This document shows, in pieces, positions 12,494 through 23,267 of a DNA stretch of 64,000 nucleotides (within the stretch, counting starts at the first letter, position 1; every line of letters begins with the position of its first letter). The stretch is taken from the NCBI GenBank assembly GCA_905183005.1, contig CAJJDO010000115.1:132105-196104 (forward strand), read 5' to 3'. Origin of the DNA: Paramecium pentaurelia. Lineage: Eukaryota > Ciliophora > Oligohymenophorea > Peniculida > Parameciidae. The translations under genes and the position numbers were made by a program. The notes under the pieces are model-generated. The model searched no databases and was not told where the DNA came from. It saw nothing but the letters and a program-made list of their open reading frames with translations.

Positions 12494-14179
12494 GAAGATA
12501 ATATTTACTTTTTTGAAAAAATACTCTTTTAATTGTTTTAATGAATGATAAATAAAGATCCAAACTAAGGAGTTGTATAAAAACGATAAGCCAAGATAGA
12601 GCAATAAAAACATCATCTTCAAATAGTATAGGATGTATGCTTTATGTCGTTCAAATTTTATAATCAAGTTTCGACTACTAATAGTTTTATAAAATTGAAG
12701 AGAAATTACGCATCAATCCTCTTTATCTGTATTCTAAATTCTACTGCACATAATCGAAAACTCGATTTTTAGTTTAATGTAACTTTATAATGTATTATTA
12801 TAAAGATCAGTTGTTTCAATCATTCTTAATATACAAACCAATATTTATAATACATTATAATTTATTCGTTATATTCAACAAAATAGATTAGAATTATATA
12901 CATTATTATAGTTTATATAAAAACGACTTATTCTTTTAATACAACACAATATAAATGTACATTTTTCATAATTTCTTTTAATGTTTAAAAATCTAATTGT
13001 TCTTATTAAATACTCTAAAATTATTGTTAATTGATTATATCAATGAGTATATTCTTCTTTCATAATTATTCTTTATCTACTCTTTCTTATTTAATCAGAA
13101 ATTATTTAAATTAAAATGGTTTCATAGCATTTATTATATTTAGCTATTATTTTAAAGTTTGAAATAAAATAATTAAATTTATACACTAAAATTTTGTATT
13201 GAAAATAAATTTAAACTTCCAATATTCGAGACTTCTACATTCTTAATAATATTAATAATAAGTTAAAAGATTTATAACAATTATTTTACTTCTCTTAAAT
13301 TGGGATAATCAAGTTCTACTTAAATTCTATTCAGTTATAAGATCACAAAGGAGAAAATGAATATATCTAATATATTTTAACTTAAGATTGTTAAATAAAT
13401 ATTCCTTAAATTAATTATTCGTATATATAATAATTATATTTTAATTTAGTATTGTTTAAGTCTTATTTATGGATAAAAAGAAGATAATTAATAGAATTTA
13501 AATCTTATAAGTTTATTCTTTTATTTAGATTAACATATAAATAATTATATTTACAGATAATATTATATAAATATATGATTAAAAATTGAACAAAAGATTA
13601 ATTAATTAAATAATCTTTTGTTCAATTTTAAATAATGATAAATCTGGAAATAGATAATAAATAAAAATAGGGTTTCCAATTTTTAAATAAATATATATAT
13701 ATTTAGGAAAAATATAGATTAATATCCTAGAAATAGTTTTATACGAGATATTAAGTTCTCTGAATATTATGGGTATTATTTTTAGAAATGTGGAAGACAT
13801 ACAAATATCATTATTAAACAAAAATCTTATTAATAAATAATAAATCAAAAAAGAAATATAAAAATAAATAAAAATTTGATAACATTTTTGAATATATTGA
13901 TATAATTAAAAAATAGAAAAAAAGAGATGAAAACAAAATTATAATCAATTTTTTAAATCATTATTGTAGACTAATTAAATAAGTTTAGTTTAATATCTAA
14001 ATTAAAAATCCAACTAATTAGCAAAATTTAATCTTATTTTTTAGTATTTACTTATCTATGAAATAATGCATTACTCAAGATTTTTGAGGATTTATATTTT
14101 AGTATTATAGAAAATATTGATTGTTTAAATTTAATATAAAATGAATTATATATAAATATTTAACATTTAGGCGATTATT
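12494..14179. other. Long intergenic region with one strong hairpin
   Basis: About 1.7 kb without a recognisable gene. It is dominated by AT-rich low-complexity sequence. An 80-codon minus-strand ORF at 13606-13848 is Ile/Tyr/Phe-rich and looks like noncoding AT sequence. The one clear structure is the inverted repeat at 13582-13629, listed separately. Confidence 0.5.
13582..13629. repeat. Perfect 19-bp inverted repeat with 10-nt loop
   Basis: Arms at 13582-13600 and 13611-13629 are exact reverse complements (left arm AAAATTGAACAAAAGATTA), separated by a 10-nt AT loop at 13601-13610. Pairing stops at both ends, so the stem is exactly 19 bp. It lies in a gene-free stretch. It could be an RNA hairpin, a mobile-element end or relic, or a replication/chromatin element. 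A 19-bp perfect match that includes G/C positions is unlikely by chance at this spacing, even in AT-rich DNA. Confidence 0.8.
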
Positions 14180-14877
14180 ATGATGAGGAAATAGACCCAA
14201 TTTCCAGGATTATAACAATATGATTCTCTGAAGAATATTCACATTAATAGAGTTAAAAGAGTATAAATAATTTTAATCTAAAGGTTAAAACTTAAGTAAT
14301 GATTACAAACAAAGGAGTTGATAGTAATCTTAATAATAATATGAAATTGGATAATAATTCAATAAGAGAAATATATTGGATAGGAAATAAAAAAAGCTAA
14401 TTTTATTGTATTAAGCTACTTTCATTCCAGAAAATGAAATTTCTTCAGAGCTAAACTTAAAGAAATTTATTAAATATTAATATAGTTAGATATAGATACA
14501 AACTAGAATAATCGAAGTTTAAAATAGAATGCCGCAAGATGAAATAAATTATATCATACATTTTATTAAACTATATATATTAACTAAAGTGGATAATTAG
14601 ATTTAAATTAATCTATCATCAGCTTTAAACATGTCCTTAGTTTTAGAATGTTAGATCTATTGAAATAGAAGAATTTCATAAATTATTTGATGGATATTTT
14701 TATACTGAAACCGTCTTAAATAAAGATATTGAAATAGAATGTGTACAGATTTTAATAAGTATCAATAAGTATGATAATTATTCAAATACTACATAGATTA
14801 ACAAGGATTCATCTTATTTACTTTTAAGTATTAGTTAAATCAATGATTATTTATTAAGTTAATAATAATTATAATGA
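14180..14877 (+). CDS. Unrecognised 209-aa protein
   Basis: ATG 14180 to TGA 14875-14877 with three introns (23, 23 and 22 nt); the remainder is divisible by three. N-terminus MMRKQTQFPGLQQYDSLKN. The middle, about residues 65-130, contains a helical region MPQDEINYIIHFIKLYIL followed by QINLSSALNISIEIEEFH. This loosely recalls a cyclin-box helix pair, but the match is too weak to name it. No signal peptide or membrane segment. Its stop codon overlaps the start codon of the globin gene (ATGA at 14874-14877), and both are on the same strand. It could therefore be an independent gene packed tightly, or part of a larger transcription unit. Confidence 0.55.
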
Positions 14878-16822
14878 ATCGGCAATTCTAGCAGAACTGT
14901 CCTTTTAGATAACAATATGTTGGATAGTATGATTTCTTAACAAAGTCTGATAATACATTGGATAAAGGGAAAGTTAAGCTAATTTAACAATCTTCTTCTT
15001 TTGCTGATTATGTCAATGCCTTGAAAGATGGAAGATAAAAAAAGAATCAACGTCATAACACTGAAACAATATAAAGATGTCCAATACTTCCTAAGATTGA
15101 AGTTATCATCCCAGATCTCTAGACAATGAAATCACATTTCGTTTTAAGCCTTAATAAAAGCACTACTACTTCATAACATTCATAAAGCTATATATAACAT
15201 TCCCATCCAAATACTCCAAGATCTAGATTAGGAATTCCTGTATCGATTACTCGAAGATCTTTACCACCATAAAAGTAAGTAAAATTATCTCCAATTACCC
15301 CAAAAAGTTCATTTTGCATTAAATCTAATTTCGAAGAAGATGATGGAATATTTCTTACTAAAATAGGTGGTGAAGAGGTGATTCAGGAAATAGCTAGATT
15401 ATTTCATAAACATTCTCAAATTCATCCCATAATATAGAGTAATCAATTTGTATATATATGAGAAATTGATGATCCTGCAATGTATGAATCCAAATTTGGA
15501 ACATTTCTTGAGTATATCATGGGAAAACCTGTATTTTTTAATATTGAAGCTCTAAAATAAAAACATATCCCCTTAAAAATAGATCATGCATTATACAATC
15601 AATTTAAGAGTTACTTAATTGTAAATAATCATTTATAATAAGAAAGAGTAGTTTTATTCAAAGTAATAAAGGTCCCCCTGAATTAATATTTGAATTCAGT
15701 GCACTCATTGAATAATATAAATACTGTATTATAACTTCAGAATAAACCTTTGCTTAAATTTATAATCAAAGAACTGAAAATAATAAAGATGAGACACCTT
15801 AAAGTATTGTCCATTTAGCAGATCTTACCTATTAAAAAATATTAGAAGATTAAACTCTTTGTGAATATTTTGTAGGAATTTAAATGGATGAATAAGCTAA
15901 GAAATTAGGAAGTATATTACATTAAATGATGGGTTGGAATTGTGGTGTTGATTAAGTCTTGAATTATTTAAGAAAATCCCATTAAAGAATGAATCTGACA
16001 AATGTTCATTTTACTTTATTCAAATAACATTTAGTTGAGGCTATGAAAGAACTTGGATTAAAGGAGAGTTAAATAGAATTGATAACTAAAAGAATGGATG
16101 GTTATAGAAGTTGTATAGTGAATTAAGATTGCTTATTAGATTTTTATTTCTAATCTCCAACTCTATTTAAGGTTTAAGTAAAGAAATATGAAGTGTTATT
16201 ATAAAGAGATCCTAGATTTCGAAGTTTTCCAAATATACCCACTCTTTTAAGACATGCTCATTTTCTATTAAAGTTTATTACTCATCAACATTAACCACTT
16301 TTAACTAATACAGATCTAAGAACACTTCATAAATGTTGTGTCATTTAAAGTGAATGGTTAGATGGTTTCAGAGATAATTTTTTTTAATTAATTAAAAACT
16401 ATAATTTAGATAGACTTATATTGTAGGATTATGCTGATTTGTGGTTTTAATTAAGATTTATTGTTATGAATCAACGTAGTATAGAAAGTATAGTTGGACC
16501 TTAAGGATTGGATCAAGTATAATACAAAGTATAAATAAATCTACAGGACAATGAAATTTATAGTGATCATTTTAGAAATGCTGAATATTAACTAAAATCT
16601 CATGTGAAAAAGATTGTTGGATTTATTTTTAGGAATTCATCAATTTACAAAGCAAATGATTTAAGGGTTATTCATTATCCATTAAAAATAGGAGAATAAA
16701 GTTTTAATTTGTTTGTATAATTAATTAAATAAGTTATGCAAGAAGAGAAATTGGGTGCCAATTTAATTCATATTGCTGAATAGATTTGTTAGTATTATAG
16801 AAGTAGCATTTGCAATTTATGA
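14874..16822 (+). CDS. Multidomain truncated hemoglobin: four tandem 2/2-globin-like domains (632 aa)
   Basis: Read from ATG 14874 to TGA 16820-16822 with two introns (24 nt near 15435, 26 nt near 15620), giving 632 aa. About 160 residues of Ser/Pro/Gln-rich leader precede the domains. Domain 1 (~160-240) reads KIGGEEVIQEIARLFHKH, then FLEYIMGKPVFF and LKQKHIPLKIDHALYNQF. This matches the truncated-globin pattern GG-x-FY, FL-x-GGP, and a proximal-His helix followed by the F/G turn. Domain 2 (~295-395) reads YQKILEDQTLCEYFVGIQMD, LHQMMGW, LRKSHQRMNLTNVHFTLF. Domain 3 (~415-485) reads YEVLLQRDPRFRSFPNI, FLLKFIT, LRTLHKCC. Domain 4 (~535-620) reads DNEIYSDHFRNAEYQLK and LRVIHYPLKIGEQSFNLF. Each keeps a candidate proximal His (near residues 221, 351, 467 and 582). 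The first is the closest to single-domain Paramecium hemoglobin. Heme binding of each repeat is inference. Confidence 0.75.
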
Positions 16823-16864
16823 TTTTATCTATTAATGTACTAATATGTATATATTAAATATGTC

Positions 16865-17168
16865 TCATTATGCAAATGGCAAAACACCTCTTTGTCTAAG
16901 AATAGCCTCCAAAGCTGCAGCACTTTATCCCTTTTATCTTAAATATCCTGCTAAGATGACAGTGCTATTCTTTTTGTTATAAACTCCATTCTCATCAACC
17001 TTGTATTAGAAATTGAATCAATACTTATCCAACATTGATTTATACACTGGAGTAATCACTGCTATTAAGGATCATATTTGTATATTGGCATTTTCTTGGT
17101 ACATAAATATCAACAACTTATTTCTCATCATTGATCATTCCTGCGTTTTCTTGAATTCTGTGAGCCAT
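16865..17168 (-). CDS. RPS21: Small ribosomal subunit protein eS21
   Basis: 92 aa after removing one 25-nt intron. The family signature DIYVPRKCQYTNMIL sits at residues ~20-34 and is followed by SSVQINVGQVDENG, matching the eS21 pattern D-L-Y-V-P-R-K-C-S-x-S-N and IQMNVAEVD. The C-terminal part AALEAILRQRGVLPF corresponds to the conserved SDDSILRLAKxDGI region. Component of the 40S subunit head. The length is typical for the family (about 81-95 aa). It lies between the globin gene (convergent, 42 bp) and the RINGv/FHA gene. Confidence 0.95.
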
Positions 17169-17345
17169 AATATTAAAAAAAGATTTAAATTTTTTTATAT
17201 ATTTAATTAATTCATTATCTCTTCATCTATACACCTCATAATATTTATATATTCCACACTCTAAAATATTTGGAATCTTATAAAATAATTATTTCTCTCT
17301 TAAATATATAAATTTATTAATATCAATTAAAAATAATAAGATTAT

Positions 17346-18555
17346 TCAATGGTTCTCACTAATACACTACTATTTTAGTACAAAAGTCAAGACTGTGCGT
17401 CCAACCTTAATATAAATAATTAAATTACTTATATTGCCACTTTCTCTTAATCAATTTTATAAGGTTGGAATAATTTTACGAGTGTTCCAAACTTACTGTT
17501 GTTGTCAAGAATAATGAAATTACCATCTTCATATTTTATATAAGCATGTAATCTAGATACTGAAATATCTGATATTTATATATCACATTGATGACCTCTT
17601 CCCTATTTTATATATATTATATTTACTATTTTGATTGGTTCACCATTTTAAAATTACATTACATACACATTTTTTCCTGACTTCTTTTCCTTTTTGTGTC
17701 TTGATTACATTATCAAATATGGTGTCGAAGGACGCTATATTACATCCAACGAAAGTTCTATATCATCCATCTTTATTTTCAAAGGTAACAAGGATTCACA
17801 TAATTCACATTGTTATCTCAAATATATATGTTAAATACTATTTCCATCTATATGATTATGCACTATTTAATTGTTTTATTTGGCATCTACTCTCAATCCA
17901 TTATCTCATGCAACTAAAATGAACAAATTAGCAGCTTCCTTTACAATTACATGGAGAAATAAAAGGATCCTCTCTTGTTTGAGTGTCCATTAGACAAAAT
18001 CGACAAATTGCTTAATTATTGGTAACATACGAAGCAGTTATTTCAAACCAATCCTGAATTTTATTCAAGATATACTTTTAGCATTTCACTTGATGCTTAA
18101 TTTACTAAATTATCCTTATTCTTTGTTTCTATTATCAAATATTCCATTCTTCCTAATTTTATTATGTCTCCTGGCTCCATCTTATATCCCTTTTTTCATC
18201 ATTAAAACTAAATAATACTTTTTATCCTCCTTAACTATTTTTTAAACTTCTAACTATTAAAAAGTTTTCATTTTCTACACATCCATCAGGGTTGATGTAA
18301 AACTTATAGTTTTATTCTTGAACTGCTGTTAAATATTATTGGGACTCATCTTATTCAGTTTCAGGAGAATGAATACTAACTTCTTAACCTATTTAATAAT
18401 ATAATAAATATGAATAATATACCTAATCGATAAACCTTCCGCTCTTATAATATGACATGTTTTTCAATTGTAAGAAGTTGAGTTTCATAATCAAAAAGTC
18501 CATGGGAATCCTTTTACCATGTAACAGCCTTCATTTCAACACTAAATATATTCAT
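17346..18555 (-). CDS. RINGv (RING-CH) zinc finger plus FHA domain protein
   Basis: 351 aa after removing six introns (34, 29, 22, 22, 24 and 23 nt). The middle holds a C4HC3 RING-CH finger: AICRFCLMDTQTRED, then PCNCKGSCQFVHFSCMRQW, and after a gap QCELCESLL. This is the MARCH-type E3 ubiquitin ligase finger. The C-terminal ~90 residues are an FHA domain with the phosphothreonine-binding core SVSRLHAYIKYEDGNF and LDNNSKFGTLV. The N-terminal part has a segment MEPGDIIKLGRMEYLI that looks like an FHA beta-sandwich edge, so a second, split FHA-like half may be present. No transmembrane segments, unlike most MARCH ligases. Likely a soluble ubiquitin ligase directed to phosphorylated partners (inference). 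Start at 18555; a second in-frame Met lies seven codons on. Confidence 0.85.
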
Positions 18556-18944
18556 TAGATTTACAATTATTGCATATGAAATTATTTATTTTTTTATAAA
18601 TTTATAGGAATTACTTTTATTAAATATCATACATAACTATGTGTAAAATATATAAATATGTAATTCTTGATCAATAAAATATCCTTAAATAACAAATATA
18701 TATTTATTTTATGTCAATTATTTATAATAAATGTCAATATTAGAAAAACCCTTTAAAAATTAGAATTTATAATTTATATGATTCACTAATTAATTTAATA
18801 ATTACTTAAGAATAATAATTTATTTATTTTAATTAACAATCAAATTAAAATTCTATAATCAAGATTTTATATTAATTGTTTTTTCATAAGGTATTATCTT
18901 AATTATTGTTTTAGCTTTTTAATGATGAATTTGAAACTAAATCA
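18556..18944. other. Intergenic, no gene recognised
   Basis: AT-rich spacer of about 390 bp between the divergent RINGv/FHA gene and a doubtful gene. I see no coding pattern. Confidence 0.4.
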
Positions 18945-19493
18945 ATGAGAATTTTAAATAAGAATGATAACAAGAAAGATGAAGAATAAGATTGTTAAGA
19001 TTAAGATTAAAATTAATAATCTAATCATCAAATTTAAATCCAACATTTACCTCATGTGTGAAACAAAAAATAATGTAAATATAAGTCCAAAATTTCTAAT
19101 AACTATTAGAAAGAAAAGAGTATGAGATTATAACACAATCAAAGTATAATGGTTTTATTAATAATCATTGATCCTATAATATTTAAATATACATAATAAA
19201 ATAATAGGCTTATCTTATTATAATCTATTTTTTGTAATATTTATGAATTTTAAATATTTACAGTTACTTTTTATGCATTAAACATTCAACCTAATCTATT
19301 ATAATTATAATATGTGTATGATTGATTAATTAAGTTTCAAATAAAAAACAACAGAATAAATTTCAAAAATAACTATTAAATTAAATTGATTCTTAGTTAT
19401 AGTTTTATTGTTTTATAGATTTTAAAGATTATTGAAGAGAATATTAAGCATAAAATTGAAGAATTTGAAGATAAAAAGTAGATAAAGATATGA
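18945..19493 (+). CDS. Doubtful small gene with a hydrophobic segment
   Basis: A possible 165-aa frame from ATG 18945 to TGA 19491-19493, if two introns (30 nt near 19055 and 21 nt near 19315) are removed. The remainder is divisible by three. The N-terminus is acidic and Gln-rich; the middle has a hydrophobic stretch IMVLLIIIDPIIF; the C-terminus is a charged helix ILKIIEENIKHKIEEFEDKK. Both introns would start with GTGT instead of the usual GTA, and the start may lie further upstream beyond another intron. The coding character is weak, so treat it as tentative. Confidence 0.28.
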
Positions 19494-19562
19494 TGGTTAA
19501 CAGCTGATTTAATTTTATCATTTGCTTTAATGATAATTTGGATTTGATCATTATTTAATTAA

Positions 19563-20212
19563 ATGAATCACAGTCTCTACACAGTGCATCCAACTTACAC
19601 TCCTATCAACCTTAGACTTGCAGAAGAGTATTTCAATACACTTCCTTCTGGAGATATCAGCAGACAATTCTATGATGGTGTTCAATATCGAGCTGTAAAA
19701 GGATTATTTGCTTCTTATGCCCTTAATAGATTTTCATAGTATGGAAAGTTGAACTCACTTTACAAATTCTATCCATATTAAAAGATAGTCAAAGAAACAA
19801 ACGAAGAATTATGTGAAGATTGGACTTCAAATATTTGTAATATCGAATTAAATATTATTTTAGAACTTGCAGCAATTGTGACTGGTGCATCATGGACTTT
19901 CCTTTATTAATATGCTAAAAGAGGATAAGTCTTGAGTATTTTAAGAGAATATGGATCAGTTTTAAAGACTCATAGATTATTTAGATAATATCTCTATACT
20001 CTTGTGCTTCCCTTCGCAATTGCAAACGAGTATACATTTATTCATTATCATGATCATATTGAATAATTATGGTAAGTGCATGCAAATAGGTAATAATACA
20101 TATAATAGATCTTAGATTAAATAAGAAAGACTTGTCAGATCCAGCTGGCACCTAATATCCAGAAGAATTAAGAGCACCAAGAAGAGATGTGTTTATCAAT
20201 AAATGGCATTGA
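19563..20212 (+). CDS. Uncharacterised 207-aa protein
   Basis: ATG 19563 to TGA 20210-20212 with a single 26-nt intron near 20093. The first candidate GT site at 20074 would instead give an 18-nt intron and the wrong frame. The sequence is well-behaved and codon use matches real genes here. N-terminus MNHSLYTVHPTYTPINLRL. It has two moderately hydrophobic helices, ILELAAIVTGASWTFLYQY (about residue 100) and YLYTLVLPFAIANEY (about residue 145). The conserved-looking end reads PEELRAPRRDVFINKWH. There is no classical signal peptide. The compact size, Tyr/Trp/His richness and paired short helices would fit a lineage-specific mitochondrial membrane subunit, but I do not recognise the family. Confidence 0.75.
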
Positions 20213-21039
20213 TCTACACCATAATAAATCTAATAAACAATATTATTATTATTTTCATAACTAATTATTCCACATATCTTATAATTGTATATCACTTCCA
20301 AGATTCTCATTTATTCTCTTGCTTAAAATATAAAATAAATAGATTAAATCTAAAGTAAATTAGTTTTCCTTTCTTTTATTATTGATACAATAATCATTCA
20401 TATGATTATTATATAATATTAATTAAACGATATAGTAATAGTAATAAGAAGATCATGGATTTCAATTATTCTAATATTGAGTTAAATTAAATAAATTGAT
20501 ATTAAAATATAATTACAAATAATATATATATTTATTTTGGCTGAAGCATCTATCTTAACTAATAAAATAAGTATCATTATTTGATTATTTTAAAGAGTTA
20601 ACTTAATAGCATAAACAATAATTAAAGAAAATTTTATAATATTAAAATTATTTAGATCTTCTTAAAAAGAGTTAATTAGATAGTATTATCTATTCTTAAT
20701 TCATAAAGTAATGCAATTACTGATATATTTTAAGATTGATAAAATTATATTGTAGTAAATGAATAAAATAATGATTAAAAGAATGTATGTAATACATTAT
20801 TTGATTTTAATAATAAATTATTCTCTTTATTAAAACTATCCAATATTATATTTTGTTAATAATTAAGATAATTTTAATCATTACAAATATTAGTTTAATT
20901 AGTTTGAAAAGCTAATTTATTTTATCTATTTGATGTCATATATAAAATAAATTTGTCTATATATTGATGTAGATGAATTCTTAAACATTTAAAATAAAAT
21001 AATGATTATGCATTTATATTCATAAAAATTAATATTATA
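20213..21039. other. Intergenic, no gene recognised
   Basis: About 830 bp of very AT-rich sequence with frequent TGA in all frames. No exon chain or RNA gene seen. Confidence 0.5.
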
Positions 21040-21638
21040 ATGATTAATATGGACATTGAAAATTCAGCTTAGACAGCCTTCTTTGCTTCTGATCCTAAAG
21101 ATATGGTTGAGAAGTTAGAAAATATTGAAATCGCTTCTGAGGTAAAATGAGAGTATATTTATAGAATTTTGATAGTCAAATGGCTTGTTTATAATATTTT
21201 TCATATATTCTAACATGGGATATTGTGAATGCTAGATTTTTCTATTATAAATATATGGTACTTTTGGAATCAGAAATTATTGGAAAGGAGATCACCAAAT
21301 TTCTGAAATTAGTTTATGAAGAGAAACATTCTGAATTGATTAAAGAATGTGATAAATTGTGTGAGTTATTGAATATCTTTCCTCCATATAAGAAATGGAT
21401 TAAAGAATTAAAAAGTAGAGTAGCTGATCATTTGAAAAATTTGGTTGAGAAGAATTTCACATCTATTAGTGCTGCTCGTTTAAGTTCATATGGGTATGAT
21501 TTGAGAATATTTATAAGTGGAAATCCATAAGAATAATCCTATGTTAAGATTGAACAGAAGGAGTAAGAGAAAACACCAATAGACATAGAGAAATTGAGTT
21601 AGATTGCAAGGTTGATTTAAAATATGGAGAATAAGTGA
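21040..21638 (+). CDS. COP9 signalosome subunit 8-like (CSN8/PSMD8 fold) protein
   Basis: 191 aa from ATG 21040 to TGA 21636-21638 with one 23-nt intron near 21140. It is an all-helical protein. An early segment DIVNARFFYYK resembles the NNARYLWKR motif of CSN8. The C-terminal half KSRVADHLKNLVEKNFTSIS resembles CSN8 DATRRRAFALVSQAYTSII, where a winged helix follows. CSN8 is the smallest PCI subunit of the complex that removes Nedd8 from cullins. The call is a pattern judgement from two short stretches, so moderate. A 24-nt in-frame segment near 21497-21520 has perfect GTATGA...AAG ends and could be a phase-neutral intron. The same frame stays open for a long way after the TGA, so the gene may extend if an 18-nt intron GTGAAA...AAAG spans the stop. 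Confidence 0.5.
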
Positions 21639-22053
21639 AATTTTATAAAAAGCTATTTAACACATAATTCTTTTTGCAAATTCCTATTTATAAAATAACA
21701 AATACAATAGAATGAAACTAATGAGACTCAAGAAAAAGTGAAAATCATAAAATCAATAAGATCTAAGGTATTAATTTGGCTCTACTTACAAGGAAATATA
21801 AAAGATTGTTAAAACTCAATTAGAAATAAATGTAGAACTATTTTATCCAAAAATACAAAGGTATTTGATAAATTTAGGGTTGCTAGATGTAATTGATATA
21901 AATGGGGATCAGAATTTTATAGATAAATAGATTAAAATATTACTTATGAAGATTCTAAGCAAATTAAAGAAATCTAACAATAATTAATATCTATTATATA
22001 ACTTGGGTATTATATATAAATAATCAATTTGGGTATATAATAATAAAGATATT
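21639..22053 (+). other. Open frame downstream of the CSN8-like gene
   Basis: In the same frame as the preceding gene the sequence stays free of TGA from 21639 to beyond 22053, with a plausible 25-nt intron near 21770. It encodes helical segments such as ELFYPKIQRYLINLGLL. There is no ATG in a suitable place, so it is either a 3' extension of the CSN8-like gene or a pseudogenic remnant. Its far end runs antisense into the CCDC81-like gene. Confidence 0.35.
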
Positions 22054-23095
22054 TCATTTATTAAGTGTTGGTAATTAAACTTTTTGCTTTTTGCTGTAAT
22101 TAGTTTGTTCTGCTGTATTCAAATCCAATGACATTATCTTTAAAGCCATTGATTTCTCATAATTTTCTTAAACTTAATTTGGATTTGGTCTCGTCAATAA
22201 ATTATTTAAACTATTTAATAATATATATTTAATTACGTGCTCTTTGACCACTTTTCTTAATAAGTAGTTGTCCAATGTTATGATGTTCCTAAATCAGATT
22301 TACGCATCTAGAATAATAATATAAATTTACTTTTAATTCATAATCTGTTTAGTTGAGTCTATGAATAAATGATTGATCATATTTATATTTTAAGTCTCTA
22401 TTTTATACAGATATTTTAATAAATCCAAAATCTATATGTAGATCATGTCCAAGTCTTGTTAAATCATGTATAGCTTTGATCAATGAAGTATGTACTGATT
22501 ATACAACATCTTTGCCTAGATAACTTAATCATTATTAATAAATACTAACCTTGAGGCTGCAATTGGACCAGCATTACAAAAGTTCATTCCAAATCCTTTC
22601 TGATATATAGAATGTTAACTCAAAGGCTTAGTAATTTCTTCTTTGCCTGGGTAACGAGCCAATAAATATTTGAATGCATTGTCAGGAACAAAACATGGTC
22701 TATAATTTATATTGTAAAATGAATTACCTGATTTAATGAATATGTTTTCTATCTGCTCTCTGAATGGCTAAGTCTTGAGTCATATTGAAACCTGAATGTT
22801 AGAGAGGTTTCACATAATCAGAAATGACTTCCATGGTGAATGCTCCTAACTCTTTCATATTGACTCCCTTAAGGTATTATTGGATATTACATTTCCATTT
22901 AGCATCTTCTCTTTGATGTATTCAGCTGTTGCTTTGATTATGATGTGAAATTAAGCTTTTGGTTCAAGTGGTTTATAAGACTACACAGTTCTTGGTTATG
23001 ATTCTTATTGTTTTCCTGGATAGTTTTATGGATGTGTAAGAATCCTAATGTTTGATGTATAGTTTATACCAATTGTAAATGTCATCAAGGTTCAT
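22054..23095 (-). CDS. CCDC81: CCDC81-like protein with HU-like DNA/centrosome domains
   Basis: 296 aa after removing six introns (25, 23, 28, 26, 23 and 26 nt); the sum is divisible by three. The core resembles the paired HU-like domains of CCDC81. HIIIKATAEYIKEKM is followed by GNGVNMKELGAFTMEV (compare NKGVKIPGLGTFTF). Next comes RPCFVPDNAFKYLL (compare RPVFLLAEK), then the second domain with LIKAIHDLTRLGHDLHIDFG and KISVQNRDLKYKYD (compare VEFTFKGIGVLSIRDSKVKMRF). The C-terminal ~70 residues are Ser/Asn/Gln-rich. CCDC81 is a centrosomal or basal-body protein in animals and ciliates, so a role at basal bodies is likely here. The HU fold in this family is generally thought not to act in chromatin packing. 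Confidence 0.75.
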
Positions 23096-23267
23096 TATCT
23101 AAGAATTTGATATTAAAATTAATTTTTATTTTGTTAAAATGAAAGAATACTTAAATAGAGTGAAGATGGAGAGAATAGAGTAGTAGTTGACTAATAAGAG
23201 AGAACAAAAAAATAGATAGAATAAAACAAAAATGATGACTTATTGTTTCTGTTTATATTGATATGAA

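Noticed and set aside
13606..13848. 80-codon minus-strand ORF rich in Ile, Tyr and Phe
   Set aside because: Composition is that of AT-rich noncoding DNA, and it runs into one arm of the hairpin.
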